A DNA stretch of 64,000 nucleotides from Apteryx mantelli (GCF_036417845.1 NC_089981.1:64197268-64261267), one strand, 5' to 3'; positions 48,401-61,100 are shown, numbered from the stretch's first letter. Program-made: numbers and translations. The notes: generated by a model not told the origin, from the letters alone.

Positions 48401-49980
48401 ACTTGAGGGCTCACTTTCCCACCTTGAACAGCATGCTGGACATTGCTCAGCCAGGTCATCAGCCTCCTCTGAAATTCCCATGTTTTTCCCTCTCCCTTTT
48501 CTCAGGATGCAGGAGCTGCCAGGGAGCTGCCATGGTCTGCCCTGAAGGCAACTTGCGTGCAGATCACTAGAGAGTGATATTGTTTGTCAACCACACTGGG
48601 ATCCTTCCAGCTTAAGGCACTAAAAAAGTCTGTCCTATCTGATGTAGGAAGGTGAAGGAATGTATATGGGAAAAATATATCTCAACTTGCACTTTTCCCT
48701 TCCCCCTGAGATAAAGTGGCAAGATTAATGAAATTTCGGGATTCTCTGCAAAGGTGTATAGGAAGTATTCTGCCTCTCTGAAAACAGAAAGATGAAAGAC
48801 TAACAGCATAAGGAGAGTGAGAATGAAGTGCAGAGCCAGGCTGCTCCTGTTTCTGTGGGACAGCTTGGGGCACAGCATATCTTATACTGAACATACTGAT
48901 TCTGGTTCCCTGTTCCTGCTCAGTCCAAGCTCCCCTACTTAGTTCTCTCTTTTTCCCTGAGATGCAGATGAAGAAGAGGATGGGGCTGGAAGTGCTGGCA
49001 ATGGGGAATTTGTCAATGACAAAAAGCATGAATCGTTAGTGGTGAAAAGAAATGGAATTTGTGAACAAAAAGAAACAATGATAAGGAATGAGAAGGAAAA
49101 CAGGGTGGGATGGATGGTGTCTGTCTCTGTTTAGCTATGCAGTTGGGAAGGATAGGGCAAAGAGCTGGCAATAAATAGTGTTATACGACTCCTCCAGTCT
49201 GTAATGACCTTCCCATGGGGCCCCGGGGCACACAAGAGGTCTCAGAAGAATCTGCTGGTTGTTGCATCCTCAATGTGGTTCATCCTGTTTGGGAGGTGGG
49301 TCTCATCTCCTTCCCCATTTAATTTGTGCATAGGCTCAGGGAGAACAAGTTGGATAGTACAGCTCAGTGGGGTGACTTGACTAACAGCTATAGTGGTTTT
49401 TGGTTCCAAAGAAAAGGAGTATTCCTGACCTGAAATGGAGGGAGTTGCTTTAGGAGCAACAGTACCAGAGCATCCAGTGCATGCAGCAGATCCAGCATAG
49501 CCCTGCAGCTGTGCAGAGCTCCGCTTCCCAGAAGAGTTGGTAGATGCAGGTGGGAGAGGGCCAATGTCAGAGAGAAAGAGGAAGCATGCAATTCAAATTC
49601 ATGCAAATAAGTTATCAGGAAGGCCCTGTCCCCTGTGTCCCCTGTCTGTTCTCTCATCTCCATCTGACATCGCACTCCTAGAGCATGGGGCAGTGTGAGT
49701 GTGCCTGTGCCTCTAGCAATAGGTAAGATGGGATGTCCCAGTGATGATAAGGGGAGAAGAGCAAAGCAGCTGGACAGGGAGAGCCTTGAACCCCTCTGCT
49801 TCCCTCTGGCTCCTCTACATCCCAGCTGAAGGGCTGACAGAGCTGAGACTGACAGCCCTTGGCCTGTGTATGGGGGCATGGGTGGAAGTGCAAGGAGATG
49901 CAGGGGGAACACAAATAGGAGCATGGGGGGCACGCAGGGGTGGGTGCAGGGGATGTGGAGGTCCTTGCCACTGCTGGTGC
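45440..49980. other. Intergenic, no gene recognised
   Basis: 4.5 kb upstream of the minisatellite and the JDP2 promoter. It includes a T16 run at 45771-45786 and an AT-rich homeobox-motif stretch at about 46450-46490. Open frames lack domains. Confidence 0.5.
45771..45786 (+). repeat. Poly-T run, 16 bases
   Basis: A T homopolymer. It could be the inverted tail of an old retroposed copy, but no body is recognised to its right. Confidence 0.95.
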
Positions 49981-49984
49981 CCCT

Positions 49985-50575
49985 GCATCTGACTGGGAGG
50001 GTGCAGGTGGTGGGACGTGGGGCTGCAGGGCACTGGGATGTGGAGGTGTGAGGAGCTGGGACGCAGGGTGCCAGGGGGCTGGGGGCTGGGGTGCTGGGTG
50101 TGGAGTGCCAGGGTGGGGGCTGATGGGGTGAAGAGGTGTGGGGGTGCTGGATGCAAGGTGTAGAGGAATGGGGTGCTGGTATGTAGAGGTGCTGGTGCGG
50201 GGTGTTGGGGTGCGGGGTGCAATTTGTGGAGATGTGGGGTGCTGTGGTGTGGAGTATAGGGTGAGGAGGTGCGGGAGTGAAGAGATGCAGTAGTGTGGGG
50301 TGCCAGGGTGAGGTGATTCAGGGGTGTGGGTTGCCTGGGTGTGGGAGTGAGGGAGTGCAGGGTGCTGGGATGTGGGGTGCCAGGTGAGGTGGTGTGGAGA
50401 TGCGGGGATGCTGGTTGTGGGGTGCCAGGTGAGGAGCTGCAGGTGTGTGGAGGTGTGGGGATGCCAGATGCAGGGTGTTGGGGTGAGGCAGTGTGGAGGT
50501 GTGGGGGTGAGGTGGTGCATGGCTGCAGGGTGCGGAGGTGCTGTGGTGAAGCAGTGGAGAGGTGCCGGTGCAGGG
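49985..50575 (+). repeat. Degenerate G-rich minisatellite
   Basis: About 590 bp made of variants of short G-rich words such as GGGTGCTGG, GTGGGGTGC and GAGGTGTGGG, with very few C or A runs. It grades directly into the regular 88-bp array at about 50576. G-runs spaced by short loops make G-quadruplexes plausible on the + strand, which is the JDP2 sense strand. Confidence 0.85.
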
Positions 50576-50935
50576 TGTAGGCGTGCTGGGATGAAGCAGT
50601 GCGGGGTGCTGGGTGCCGGCAGGGCGGTGCAGGGCTGCCGACTGCGGGGGTGCCGGTGCGGGGTGTAGGCGCGCTGGGATGAAGCAGTGCGGGGTGCCGG
50701 GTGCCGGCGCTGCGGTGCATTGCTGCGGGGGTGCCGGTGCGGGGTGTAGGCGTGCTGGGATGAAGCAGTGCGGGGTGCTGGGTGCCGGCAGGGCGGTGCA
50801 GGGCTGCCGACTGCGGGGGTGCCGGTGCGGGGTGTAGGCGTGCTGGGATGAAGCAGTGCGGGGTGCTGGGGGCCGGCGCGGCGGTGCAGGGCTGCCGACT
50901 GCGGGGGTGCCGGTGCGGGGTGCCGGTGCCGCCGG
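50576..50935 (+). repeat. 88-bp tandem minisatellite next to the JDP2 promoter
   Basis: The anchor word ATGAAGCAGTGCGGGGTGC starts at 50591, 50679, 50760 and 50848, giving periods of 88, 81 and 88. The second unit carries a 7-base deletion. A partial fifth unit follows to about 50935. Units are highly similar, implying recent expansion or homogenisation. The repeat has no minus-strand stops in any frame, which creates long antisense open frames. Confidence 0.92.
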
Positions 50936-50993
50936 GCTGGTCCCACCCCCGCGCGGCGCTCCCCGCCCCGCGGCCCCGCTCCCCCGCCCTCCT

Positions 50994-51067
50994 TGACGTG
51001 TGGCGCTGGCAGCCCGGCCGGTTCCGCATTCCCGACCCCTCCCCGCAGCCCCGGGGCTGCTATATAA
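50994..51067 (+). promoter_or_regulatory. Candidate JDP2 core promoter: CRE half-site and TATA-like box
   Basis: TGACGTG starts at 50994. TATATAA lies at 51061-51067, directly after the 12-bp palindrome AGCCCCGGGGCT (51047-51058). CCGGGGCTG occurs on both sides of the TATA motif (51051-51059 and 51068-51076). Initiation near 51090-51100 would follow. Linking this to JDP2 rests on orientation, position and the absence of another gene; no transcript data were available. Confidence 0.6.
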
Positions 51068-51090
51068 CCGGGGCTGATGCAACCCACCCC

Positions 51091-51295
51091 ACCGCCCGCC
51101 ACAGCCTGCGGGAGGCGCGCACCGGGGCGGCGGCGGGCCAAGGCGCCCCGGCGACGGCCGGGGCCGGGACCGGCAGCGGCATCCGGCGGAGCCCGGGGGT
51201 CGGGGCAGCGCCGCGGAGCCGGGCGGCGGCGGAGCTGAGCCCGCAGCCTGCGGCCGGGCCCCGCGGGCGCCCCGGCAGCCCGGTCCCCGTGCACG
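51091..51295 (+). other. JDP2: Predicted JDP2 non-coding first exon
   Basis: From about 30 bases after the TATA-like box to the donor-like GTGCACG|GTGGGT, with GT at 51296-51297. The exon would be about 205 bases of GC-rich 5' UTR. JDP2 is known in other vertebrates to have untranslated first exons ahead of the MMPGQ exon. The exact ends are inferred, and other donors in the island cannot be excluded. Confidence 0.45.
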
Positions 51296-53437
51296 GTGGG
51301 TGCGGGCGCGGCGCCGCGGCGCGGGCGGGGGGCGCCGTGCGGGGCCCGGATTGCCGCGGGGGGGGCGGAGAGCCGGGTGCGGGGCTCCGCGGAGCGGCGG
51401 CGCTGCGGAGCCCGGAGCGGGCCGGGAGCGGCAGCGGCAGGCGAGCGCGGCGGCGGCGGGGGGGCCGGGGCCGGGGCAGGGGCCGCCGCGGCGGGCGGGC
51501 GGGCGCGCGGCGCGGCGCGGCGGGGGGCCGGCGCCGGGGGGAGCAGCCCGGCAGCCTGCGGCGGCAGGCGGGGTGCTGCCCCCGGGCGGGGACCCGGCTG
51601 CGGCGGGGGCGGGCGCACAGCAAAGGCGCGGGGAGACCTTCCCCGGGGGGAGCAGAGCCGCAAATGCGGGTCAGAGCAGGGCTGCGCCCCCCTCGCCCGG
51701 ACCTAGCCCTGCGTGGGGTCAGGACTGCCTTTGGGGGGGTTTCTACCACGGTGCCCGTGTTGCTTTGCTGCTAGGGTGGAGGGGAGCGGCCTCTGGGTGC
51801 CGGCGTTGTGCTCCGCTTCACCTGTCTGCCCGGTGTGCGGGTGCCGCTTCGTGCCCTGCGCGGGCAGCGGGTGAACGAGGGGACCCGGATTACATCTGGC
51901 TGCTGTGTTTGTGCTACACGGAGCATCGATGTTGCAATGTGCTGTGCTTCCAGCTTGCAATGCCCTGGAAAGGAAAGGGGCCCTTGAGACTCCCCCACTG
52001 CTCGGTCCCAAGTCCGCTGTAGCAGTCAGGCATGGAGTTGAATGGAAGTTGCATTCTTTTTGCACGGTCTGCTCTAGGAGGCACTTTCTTTTTCCATGGC
52101 AGGGAAATAGGTTTGAGAGCAAATTGGGGGAAAGGGAGAAATACCGGGGGAGAGAGAGAGCAAGAGTCACATTATGTTTCCATTTTCCTTTAATGAAGGC
52201 CCTGTGGAGGTGTATTTGAAAACACAGGGTCTCCTATGCCTTCAAGGAGGGTGAGAACACTGTGCTGGCTGGTTCCAGGGCCATATGCAGTGTATGGTGG
52301 CCAATGAAATGGGGCCTGGCTCGTTCTGTTGCTTGTCTTGGCAGCCTGCTTCATGGCTTGTATTACCAGCCCTGGAACACAACCACTGCCAAACTGTGTG
52401 TGTGCGCGTGTGTGTGTTTGGACTCCAAGAGCTCAGCAGAAACAAATGCTTCAGCAGCTCAGACCAGGAATTTTTAGCTAGTTTCTTGAAGCTTGCATGA
52501 AAATTTCTATCTGGAGGCTGTTGCCAGAGTCTGCACTGGTTATCTGCTAGTTCATGCTTCCATGGGGATGTCTGGGAATACCAGTTGTTGGAGTTCAGAT
52601 TCTTAGTCTGAATCCCAATGATTAAAAAAAAAAAAAAGAGCCCATCTGGGGGATGAGTGGGTGGGTGCAGGAGCTGCTGTCCAAGTTGTCCCTGTGTCAA
52701 GCAGTGATTGGCTGCCCCAGGTTTTCCTGATTCTCTGGGGTTTAACAATATTTGCTGAGTGTTAAAATACAGGTTGCTGCCTATGTCCCCTCACTGGGAC
52801 ACCTATGGATGCTTCTCCCTCCTCTTTACAGTTCCATGTTTTCCTCCTGACAGGATGCAAAGGTCTCTGCTGTGGGAGAGTAGATACACCCTCACACCTC
52901 CTGCTTCTTCTCTTACCATCTCCAACTGAGCAGTATCTAACTAGGCTGTTTCAGAGCAGATAGCACTGAGCATTTACTAAGTGATCTCCTTCCCTATGCT
53001 GAATTTGCTACTTTAACTGCATTGCCTGGGCCAGGCACTTGGCAGCACTCAGTGTCTTGAGTGTGAAGCTGTTCAGAGACTCTTTCCACTGCAGTAAGCT
53101 GTGCCCTGTGGATCACCTGGTCCCAGCTCCCCCGAGCAAAAGGGAGGGAGAGCCACGGTGTGTGACATTGACTCTGTCAGCCTGCATGTGTCCTTCAGTG
53201 CCAGTGCAGCAAGGAGGGTGCATGGCAAACATGATGCCATCTGTCTCAGGCTGCCTTCATGGATTGCCCAGTTGCCTGGAGTGTCCAGAGTATTCATCCA
53301 AACATTGCAGGGTATTTAATGTGCAGCCAGGTAGCTGAAGATCCATAGAGGTCTCAGCATAGCAAGGCTATTGCAAACTAGCCAGAGATGATCTTAATAT
53401 GGGTTAGAGGCCTTTGTGGATGTCCCTGGAGTTCAGG

Positions 53438-53483
53438 GGATAATTTTGAGGAGTTTGCAGGATAATTTTGAGGAGTTTGCAGG
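53438..53483 (+). repeat. 22-bp tandem duplication
   Basis: GATAATTTTGAGGAGTTTGC starts at 53439 and again at 53461, with identical sequence over the whole 22-base period. A recent slippage duplication. Confidence 0.93.
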
Positions 53484-56400
53484 GAGCATTCTTGTCTTGG
53501 AGTCTATGCTTGGCCCCCGTGGTTGGTGAGCTCTGTGCTGCAGGAGGGCTGTCCTCTTGAAGAAGATTCCAGACCTGACCACAATGTGGCCATGAAAGGT
53601 CCCAGGGGACTTTAAGAAGTCAGTTGTTAACCTCAGTGTTTGAGCTGCAGCCGAACTCAGGCTATTTCCCCCTTTGAACTGTGTCAGTCAGAAGTAGGAT
53701 AGCTTTTACCTTCCTGCTCTAGGCTGCTGTTCGGTCCATGGTGCAGCATTTTTAAATGTCTGTCACATTATACTCCGTAAACAACTGATTAATTGTAATC
53801 TCTGTTGCAATAGCTGTGAGGAACCTTGGTGTGCTAGGTGCTGTACAAAGCCAGCTGTTACAGGTTGCTTACAAGTCAATCACTGCATTGCAGTGGTGGG
53901 GGTAGTGTGATGCTGAGCTATAGCTTATTACTAATCTGTGAGGGTAAGGAGAAAAATGTCGGGGAAAAGAAGCACTTGAGCTGACTGCTTCAGTAATGGC
54001 AAAGAAGGGGTTATTTCTAGAAGTTGAGAAGTTGAGTGCACAGAGATGAAGGCAGTGATGAAGTTAAGAGGTCTGAGCTGGGGAGAAGGGAGAGAAATGG
54101 AGCAATAGATTTGCAGGGCTGGGAAGGGTGGCTCACCCTGGTGAGGTGGTGTCAGATGATACCTCTAGAATAGGTGTCCCTCTGAGCGTGTGTCTGGAGG
54201 ACTTCAGTGGAGCCCCAGCAGAAGACTTGGTGTCAGACTGTTCCTGTTTGAAGGACTGAAGGATGTGGGGTCACTCCCAGGAGGTGCAGCCTGGTGGCCC
54301 TGTGTGTCTGTTTGATAGTAATGGGAATAATAACCTAAAGCATCAGGTAGGTGGGGTGGGGGGTGATGGTGCAGCTCCTGGCTGGATGGGAGCTGCAAAA
54401 CTGCTCTCTTGCCAAAGAGAGGATGTCTGCTCTGTCCTACTGCTTAGGTGAAGTGTAGAGAGATGTATGCCTCTGGAGAAGAGGGAGGCAGTCAGGCTCT
54501 GGCTTTCAGGAAGGCTTTCACAGCCTGTGAATGACTTGCCTTCTTCCTGCCATCTGTATGAGACTAGACATTCAGGGCTTAGCCAGACTGTTTCCACTCA
54601 GGAAATGGGTTTAGACCTCTACCTCCTGAGGAACTGTCCTTCTCAGCTGCTTCCTATCCTTAGCATTGTGGCCCTGCAGTCCACTCACTGGAGCTCAGGA
54701 TGGGACATGACATGCAAGGGTGTTCATAAATCCTGCTATTCCTCTTCCACCACATGGAGTTGCCTGTGGGAGAAGGAGAACATCAAGGGCAGCTGGAGGT
54801 GTCTGTGGGAAAGGAACAGATGCTTCTTTGGCCCTGCAAACCCGGGGTCTGCCTGTAAGAGATGTCTCCCTCCCTTGGGATGGAAGTGGAGTGTGGTGGT
54901 AGTATGACAGTGTAATATCTGGCATACAGAGCCTGGCGTGCTGCAGTTCAGCACACCTCATAGACCATGCTGCAATCAGGTCCTTTAGAGAAAGTGTTAC
55001 AAGGCATTTGGGGAGATTCCCCCTAAGTGATGTTATGTCCTTGGTAAAGAGGCAGCATGCACACTTTTATCCCAGTGGGTGTCACTACAGCTCTTCAGTG
55101 CACTACAGGTGTTGGATTCCTCCATATTAATAGGTTCAGCAGATTAATAAATAAATGCATGGTGGCTGTTACTGAAGTTCATGTTTGCCAGCACTACTAT
55201 ATGGGTATCTGAAAGGACAGGTTACAACCATGGGACTTGGATACTACTGTGTTCTGATGGTTGGTAAATAACTTTGACAGTGATCAGTGTGGCCTTTGGT
55301 CAGTGATACTGCATTTTTCCATGGCACTGAAAGTTACTACTTTTAAAATTGGACCATGAGAAGCTAGATAGGAAACAGGGTGACCTGCTATAAACCACTG
55401 TTTGAAACTAGATGCATCAGCTATGTCTGTAATAAACCAGATAGAGAGCAGGTGTCTGGGAATGGAAGAGCATCACACTTTATACAACAGAGGTAAACTA
55501 TAATTGCATGGTTTAATACATGTGGCACCAGGAATATGGGCTATTGGCTTTCTGGCTTCAACTTCATAGTGCTTAACATGGTATTCGCTGAGGGCATGTC
55601 ACCTTGAAGTGACAGAAGGTTTATAGGCTCCAGTGAGCCACAGCCCTCTGTAGTCTCCACAGCCAGAAAAGACTAGATAGAAAGAAGCAAGTGGCTCTGT
55701 GCTTCAGAGAACAAGTGATAGGCGAATGTCCTGTCTAGAAAGTTTAGAACTTGTTTAGAAAGTTACATTCCTGAGGCATGTGAAGCTGGGCATGTCAGGA
55801 AAGGACTTTTGTATAAATCATCCTTCTGCCAACACGAGGGGACTAGGAAGATGTAATGTAAAACATACAGACTGAGCGAACTTGTTAGCCAGGAGCTTAA
55901 AGTAAAAAATGACAAAGCCATAAAATTCTAAGGGACCAGAAAGTTGCTTTGCATGGATTGTAGCATTTGTTCTGATCTGTAAAGCAGAGTTACTGCTTTT
56001 TGGCCAGGAGCAGGTGAAGGGCCAATTGCTATGACTTAGAGGCTCCAAGACAAATGGCGATTCTACATTAAGTGGTAACACACACACTGAAGAGACCAAA
56101 CATCACTTGTATGGTGGCTTGCAGACTTTGGCAGTCCTCTGATGCATGCCAACTGATGAGTAGTGGCAGACACCCAGATGGAACCTGGAATGAGAGAACA
56201 ACAGGCAAGTGTGGCCTTGGTTCCTACAGGCAGAATGGCAAAGGACTGGTAGGACAGACTTTGCCTCATCTCAGCACTTACCATGGGCAGAAGAGAAACA
56301 CACTGGTATTTACAAAGTGTTGGAATCCCCCAGCTGGCTACACTGGGTGCTGGGCTGGCTCTCTGGGCATTGCAAGGGTATGTGGATTAACCATTGCAGA

Positions 56401-58168
56401 TGTCAGAGCATGTAAAAGAGCTTATGTTAGAAGGAAACCAGGGTTTATAGACAGCAAAACTAAAAATAAGGTTGTAAACTGTTCCCAGTCCCACCAAGAA
56501 AGCTGACAGCACAGATAAGACACTAATAGAAATTTAAACTGCAGTGAAGGGTGACTGACCTCATTCTGACATTATGTGGTCCCCTCTGTACGAGAATGCT
56601 ATTGATGCAGCTGCAATTGCGTCTGGTTTACAAAGAAACAAATGGCTTCTTTGAGTGAGGATGCATAGGATGGTCCTGGGGGAACAGTGGATACAGACTA
56701 AAGCAGTTTTTGCACAGGATTATGAATTTATGATTTCAACATGGGTAGGCATTCCAGTTTTAGTTCATGGGTAAGAATAGTACTGAAGAGGTGGCAGGAG
56801 GGGTGTGAATATAGGCTAGCAACCAGAATACAAGCCCTCAGGGACACTAACTCACGTGGATTATGCCTACGCATGTTAGACTTATGCCATAACTGCTCTG
56901 CAAACATCAGCTCCTTCAGGAAAAACAAAATCCCCAGAAAAAGCAGCAGTGAAATATCTGTGTGGAAGAAAATCAAATAGATTTGAGAAGTAAGAGAAGG
57001 AATAGGAGGAAATGCAGGGATAGTGTCACTGAGGGAGCTGAGCAAATGCATGGGACAGTCAACTCTGTAAAGCATCTTCCTACTAGTTAAGCTGGCTACA
57101 GAAGAAAACTCCAGCAATAGGAGAAAACCAAAGAGTACTGGGCACTGTGTTTAAGAAATAGGCCAGTGTCGCAAACTATTGACCATAAAGACATAAGAGG
57201 GGACAAAGTACTAAAGCACTCTTTGCTGTTGTGAAAGATGCAGCAAAAACAAGCTGAGAAAAGGAAGCTGTACTGCTGTCACTCTTTGGGGATGAGAGTG
57301 CTGATAAAATAACTGAACTTGCCAACAGAATGGATGACCAAGACCAAAAAACCCCAGCAATGCTTAAAGCAAAGATTCAAAAGTGACTGCAATAATTAGG
57401 AGGGGTTACAGACCTTTTAGCAAAAGGTCAAGTCTTTTAACCAGCACAAGGGCAGTATGGAGGCAAAGCTGAGGAAATACAAGCTGAATTCTGACCCAGG
57501 AAATCATGTGTTGAACAGATTTTTTTGCTGTAAGGTTAGTTGCTTAAGAGAACTGAATGACACAAGCTGCTCATCCTTGAACTGAAGTTTTAAGAAAGCC
57601 TTCTCTATCTCATAATTCACTCTAGAGCACCTTGAGGTGTTGTGGCACAAAATAATGAATAGCATCAGTGCCGAATGCATAGCTGTAGTGAATGTAAACT
57701 TGAGCAGCTGGCGTCACACAGGTACCAGTGTTAGCTGTAAGACTACACATTCTCTTTCCTCTAGCTGCTTTGCTTTGCTATTGGCTTTTTTTTATGTGAA
57801 AAAGCATAGCTGACAATGCAGGAATTGTGGTTCAACAGTAGGACACCAGAAAGCTTGGTTTTACTGAAGACATAACTTTTCTCAGCTCGTGTAAGGAGAC
57901 ATTGAAAGGCTTCCTGGCATAGAGAAAAAGACTGTGTTAATCTTTTATGAAAAGAACAAATATAAGAATCCCAGCAGCTCCCGACTAAGACACTATGCTA
58001 GAAAGTGAAGGAGTACAAAGGTGAGTTGGTTCATGTTCCTTTGCAATAACAAACATGGCAAGGGAATATCCAGAAAGAAATTATGAACTGGCAAGACAGC
58101 AGCTGTATTCACCAGCTCAAACAAGATCTGGCTATTGGAAAACTGCATCTTAAAGATCACACTCAAGA

Positions 58169-58192
58169 TTAAGTTCAAGATCTTGAACTTAA
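58169..58192. repeat. Perfect 24-bp palindrome
   Basis: The half-site TTAAGTTCAAGA is followed immediately by its exact reverse complement, with no spacer. Outer AACTG (58141-58145) and CAGTT (58193-58197) add a second, spaced pair. It lies in presumed JDP2 intron 1. Confidence 0.95.
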
Positions 58193-61100
58193 CAGTTATT
58201 TCTGCACTACCAGGCAAATGTGGTAGAAATATGCCAGAGCTATATGCAGGCATGTTAATGTCCTCCAAAATAATTGCCTCTTGAGTAAGACCAAGGTATT
58301 AAATAGAATTACACAGCTTGGCATTTGTGACATGATCCAAGTACAAGAACTTCTTACTTCTAGAGTTATCTAAAACAGAGGGTAGAAGTATCTGGGACTT
58401 GTGCTGGGGTGAAACAAAAACCTCTGTTACAGGTGGAAGAAACAAAGAGTTGAATGAGAGAATCCCTCTGTTCAGCAGTGAGCAACAGTGCCTGTGACAG
58501 AATGGCATCAGGGACTGTGCTGGATTAACTGTTGTTGTAGAGTGGGGTGATATCTCTCCTGGTTCCCTTTTTATTTCTGTGGCTATAGGCTTGCTGGGAA
58601 TGGTTTTAAATTCCCCTCCAAGGTCTAGCTCAGCTTGACTCTTGGCAGTTCTCACTGTGTTCCTGAGCTTTCTGATGTCTAAGCAATGGCTCACTTTGAG
58701 AAGTCCATTCTCCTGTTCCCACCTAGTTCTCTGCTCTGCTGCTATGCAGCTTCCTTTTCCTCCAGGCAGGAACTCTTTGTTTTGGTTTGAATAGCTTCAG
58801 ATTCAGTTTGCATTGATGCCTGTGTGATCTGGACTTTGTCAGTGCAGCCACTGGATCTAGGATAAGTTTTTAGATCATAAGAGGTATTAGGCCAGTTCCT
58901 TTATTCTGAGCTGTGCGTTGTGTCATGCTATGGTATGAAGGCTATTTCAAGGCATCTTAAGCCACCAGCTCAAAGAGGAAGACTGAAAAGGTGGGCCAGA
59001 GAAAACCCAGATGATGGGCAGGAGTCCATTTCATTAAATCTTTAGCCAGTATTCCTATGGAGCTGCCCAGCCTCTGGAGTGTAGACCACCAGGCACTGGG
59101 TGACCTGGTTGTTCCACAATCAGGAAAACAGATCTACTTTTTTTACCCTTTTCATTTCATAAATTATAGTGACCATGGATTGTGTAGCTGAGAACCTAGC
59201 TGTCAGGTCCAGAGTGTGTGTCCTGAGCTGCATCCTGTAATGTAAGAGTACTGAAATTGGGGCCCCCAAGTCCAGAATGGGATTTAAGCATCCAGCTCTA
59301 GGTTCAAGTCAGTTCCCAGGCTGAAACATATGAAAGGATGGATCACAGCCCAAAATCAGCATGTGCCATGCAGCTCTCACAGTATTTGCCTGAGGGAAAC
59401 ATCAAAGGGATGTTCACATGCTTCTGCTACTGTTTCCCCCCTGCTCCCTCATGTCCGAAGTCCTGAAGTTGGGGTATGCACCTCCATGGGATTCCCTGTG
59501 AGGAGATGGCAGGCACTGGCCTGTGCTGCACTGCTCTCGGCATGCTTCTTCCCCAGCACACTGTGTCACCTTAGCAACAGTGGCTAGGAAATTTCTAGCT
59601 CCTAAATACATATAGTTATCCCAAAATGGTAAATTGAACTTGATTCTGTGCTGCTCAGTCCTGTGGTGGTATGTCCTGGGAAGAGTGTCTCAAGGTCACC
59701 TACCCTTTGCTTTGTCACAGGTGCTTTCCTGCTGAAGAAGGGACAGTTTGAGGAAGATGGTAAGGCTTTTGGCACAGTCCCTGAACATGTGATTGCATTT
59801 TCCTATCCAGAGTACTGCCCATGGCAGGATAGTGCCTGGCTTCTGGAAGAGGGAAGCATCTTAGCCATCTGTAAGCCTAAAAGAGCTGAAAAGGAAGTAC
59901 CATGCTGCTTCAGGGCTCTGCTGGGTGGGGGTGTCTCCTGACAATGTACAACGTTACCAGTTCCAAACGTGAAATTACAGCTCTCTGGTTTAGAGATAGT
60001 TATGGGAGAATGAATACTTTGGATTGTTTTAGGTCTTTGGAGTCTCAACCAGTTGATGCATAGTCTTTTCTGAGGTCAAATATTATTACCAAGTATTGTC
60101 TTTCTCTTTTATTACCAAGTGGGCAGGAATCCATTTCATCAGGTAGTGTCACTGTTCTTTAGCTGTTACTCCTATCTCCTTTCTTTCTCATCTTCTCCTT
60201 TTCAGGCTGTACAGTCCTTGTGCAGATCTCTTCCCCCCAGCCCAGCTTCCTCCCCCCACATATCAGCACTGCCTTACCCTCCCCTTTCTGTTCTTTTCAC
60301 CCTGAAAGCAATGACCAGGGCAGAGTGCTTGCTTCCTGTTCACGGCACACCGCCTGCTTGCAGTAATGGTCTCGCTGCATTTGCTTTCTATGTTCTTTCT
60401 ATAGTTGCACTGGTTACTGCAGCTCTGAATAAACTCTGCCTCTGAGCAACTTGCATCGGCACCTGGATCTCTTTGGTGGCAGGTTAGAGCATATGACAGC
60501 TCACAGCTTATCGTTGCTCATAGGCACTCTCCGATGTGAGTCCCCTTGTCAGTAGTATCTGTATGGCTCACGTATTACCCTGCTGTGACCTCTGGAGTTT
60601 TCATAAGACTCCCTGGTCTTGCCTAACCTGTATGATTGGCTTTTTCCCCCTTCACTGCTCATCTGCTGTTCCCTTACATTAACAAATATACCAAATAATC
60701 TCCTGGGTAAAGACATATGCCAGTGCCAAGAAATGCTTAAATTCTCTGCTTGTCATAATTAACCTTTAGCCCTCTCTTACACTTGGTTTTACCTGTTTGC
60801 AGCCTTCCAGGGATGTAGGTTTGCTATCCCAGGACAGTTAGTACTGAGCGACTGTGGCAGCTGGCTCGACAGTGTGTCTATGCCTCTGCTTAACACAGCC
60901 ATACTGCATGGACCAGAAGTCTGTGTCGCCCAATACCTGGTCTCTCAGTGGCTGATAGTGGAGGCTTTGGGAAGGAGCAGGGCAAGTACAGACCATCCCT
61001 CCCTTAATGTGCCTCCTTGCTCTGGCAGTCAGCACTGTAGGACCTCCCAGAGGTTTGTGCAGACTGTGATTGACAGGCCTTGTTGGACTCCTCTTCAGCG

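Larger units (their letters stand above)
50936..51720. other. CpG island at the candidate JDP2 promoter
   Basis: A dense CpG island over the predicted JDP2 start, extending about 650 bp past the TATA-like box. The very high GC content continues into the presumed intron 1 start. Confidence 0.75.

Noticed and set aside
47896-48459. 187-codon minus-strand open frame
   Set aside because: No recognisable domain, no flanking splice or promoter signals, and composition like chance frames elsewhere in the intergenic region.
49678-51663. 661-codon minus-strand open frame
   Set aside because: It runs through a G-rich minisatellite and a CpG island. The translation is Pro/His/Ala/Thr low-complexity sequence, other minus frames are open too, and there is no domain or splice support.
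59648-59941. 97-codon frame with a CACAG|GT-like start in JDP2 intron 1
   Set aside because: It looks briefly exon-like, but the peptide is not recognisable and no clear donor/acceptor pair fits JDP2, whose N-terminus begins at 62868.
59013-60145. Similar phrases 'gggcaggagtccatttcat' (59017) and 'gggcaggaatccatttcat' (60121)
   Set aside because: The match is only about 19 bases with one difference and no extension on either side, too short to call a duplication.
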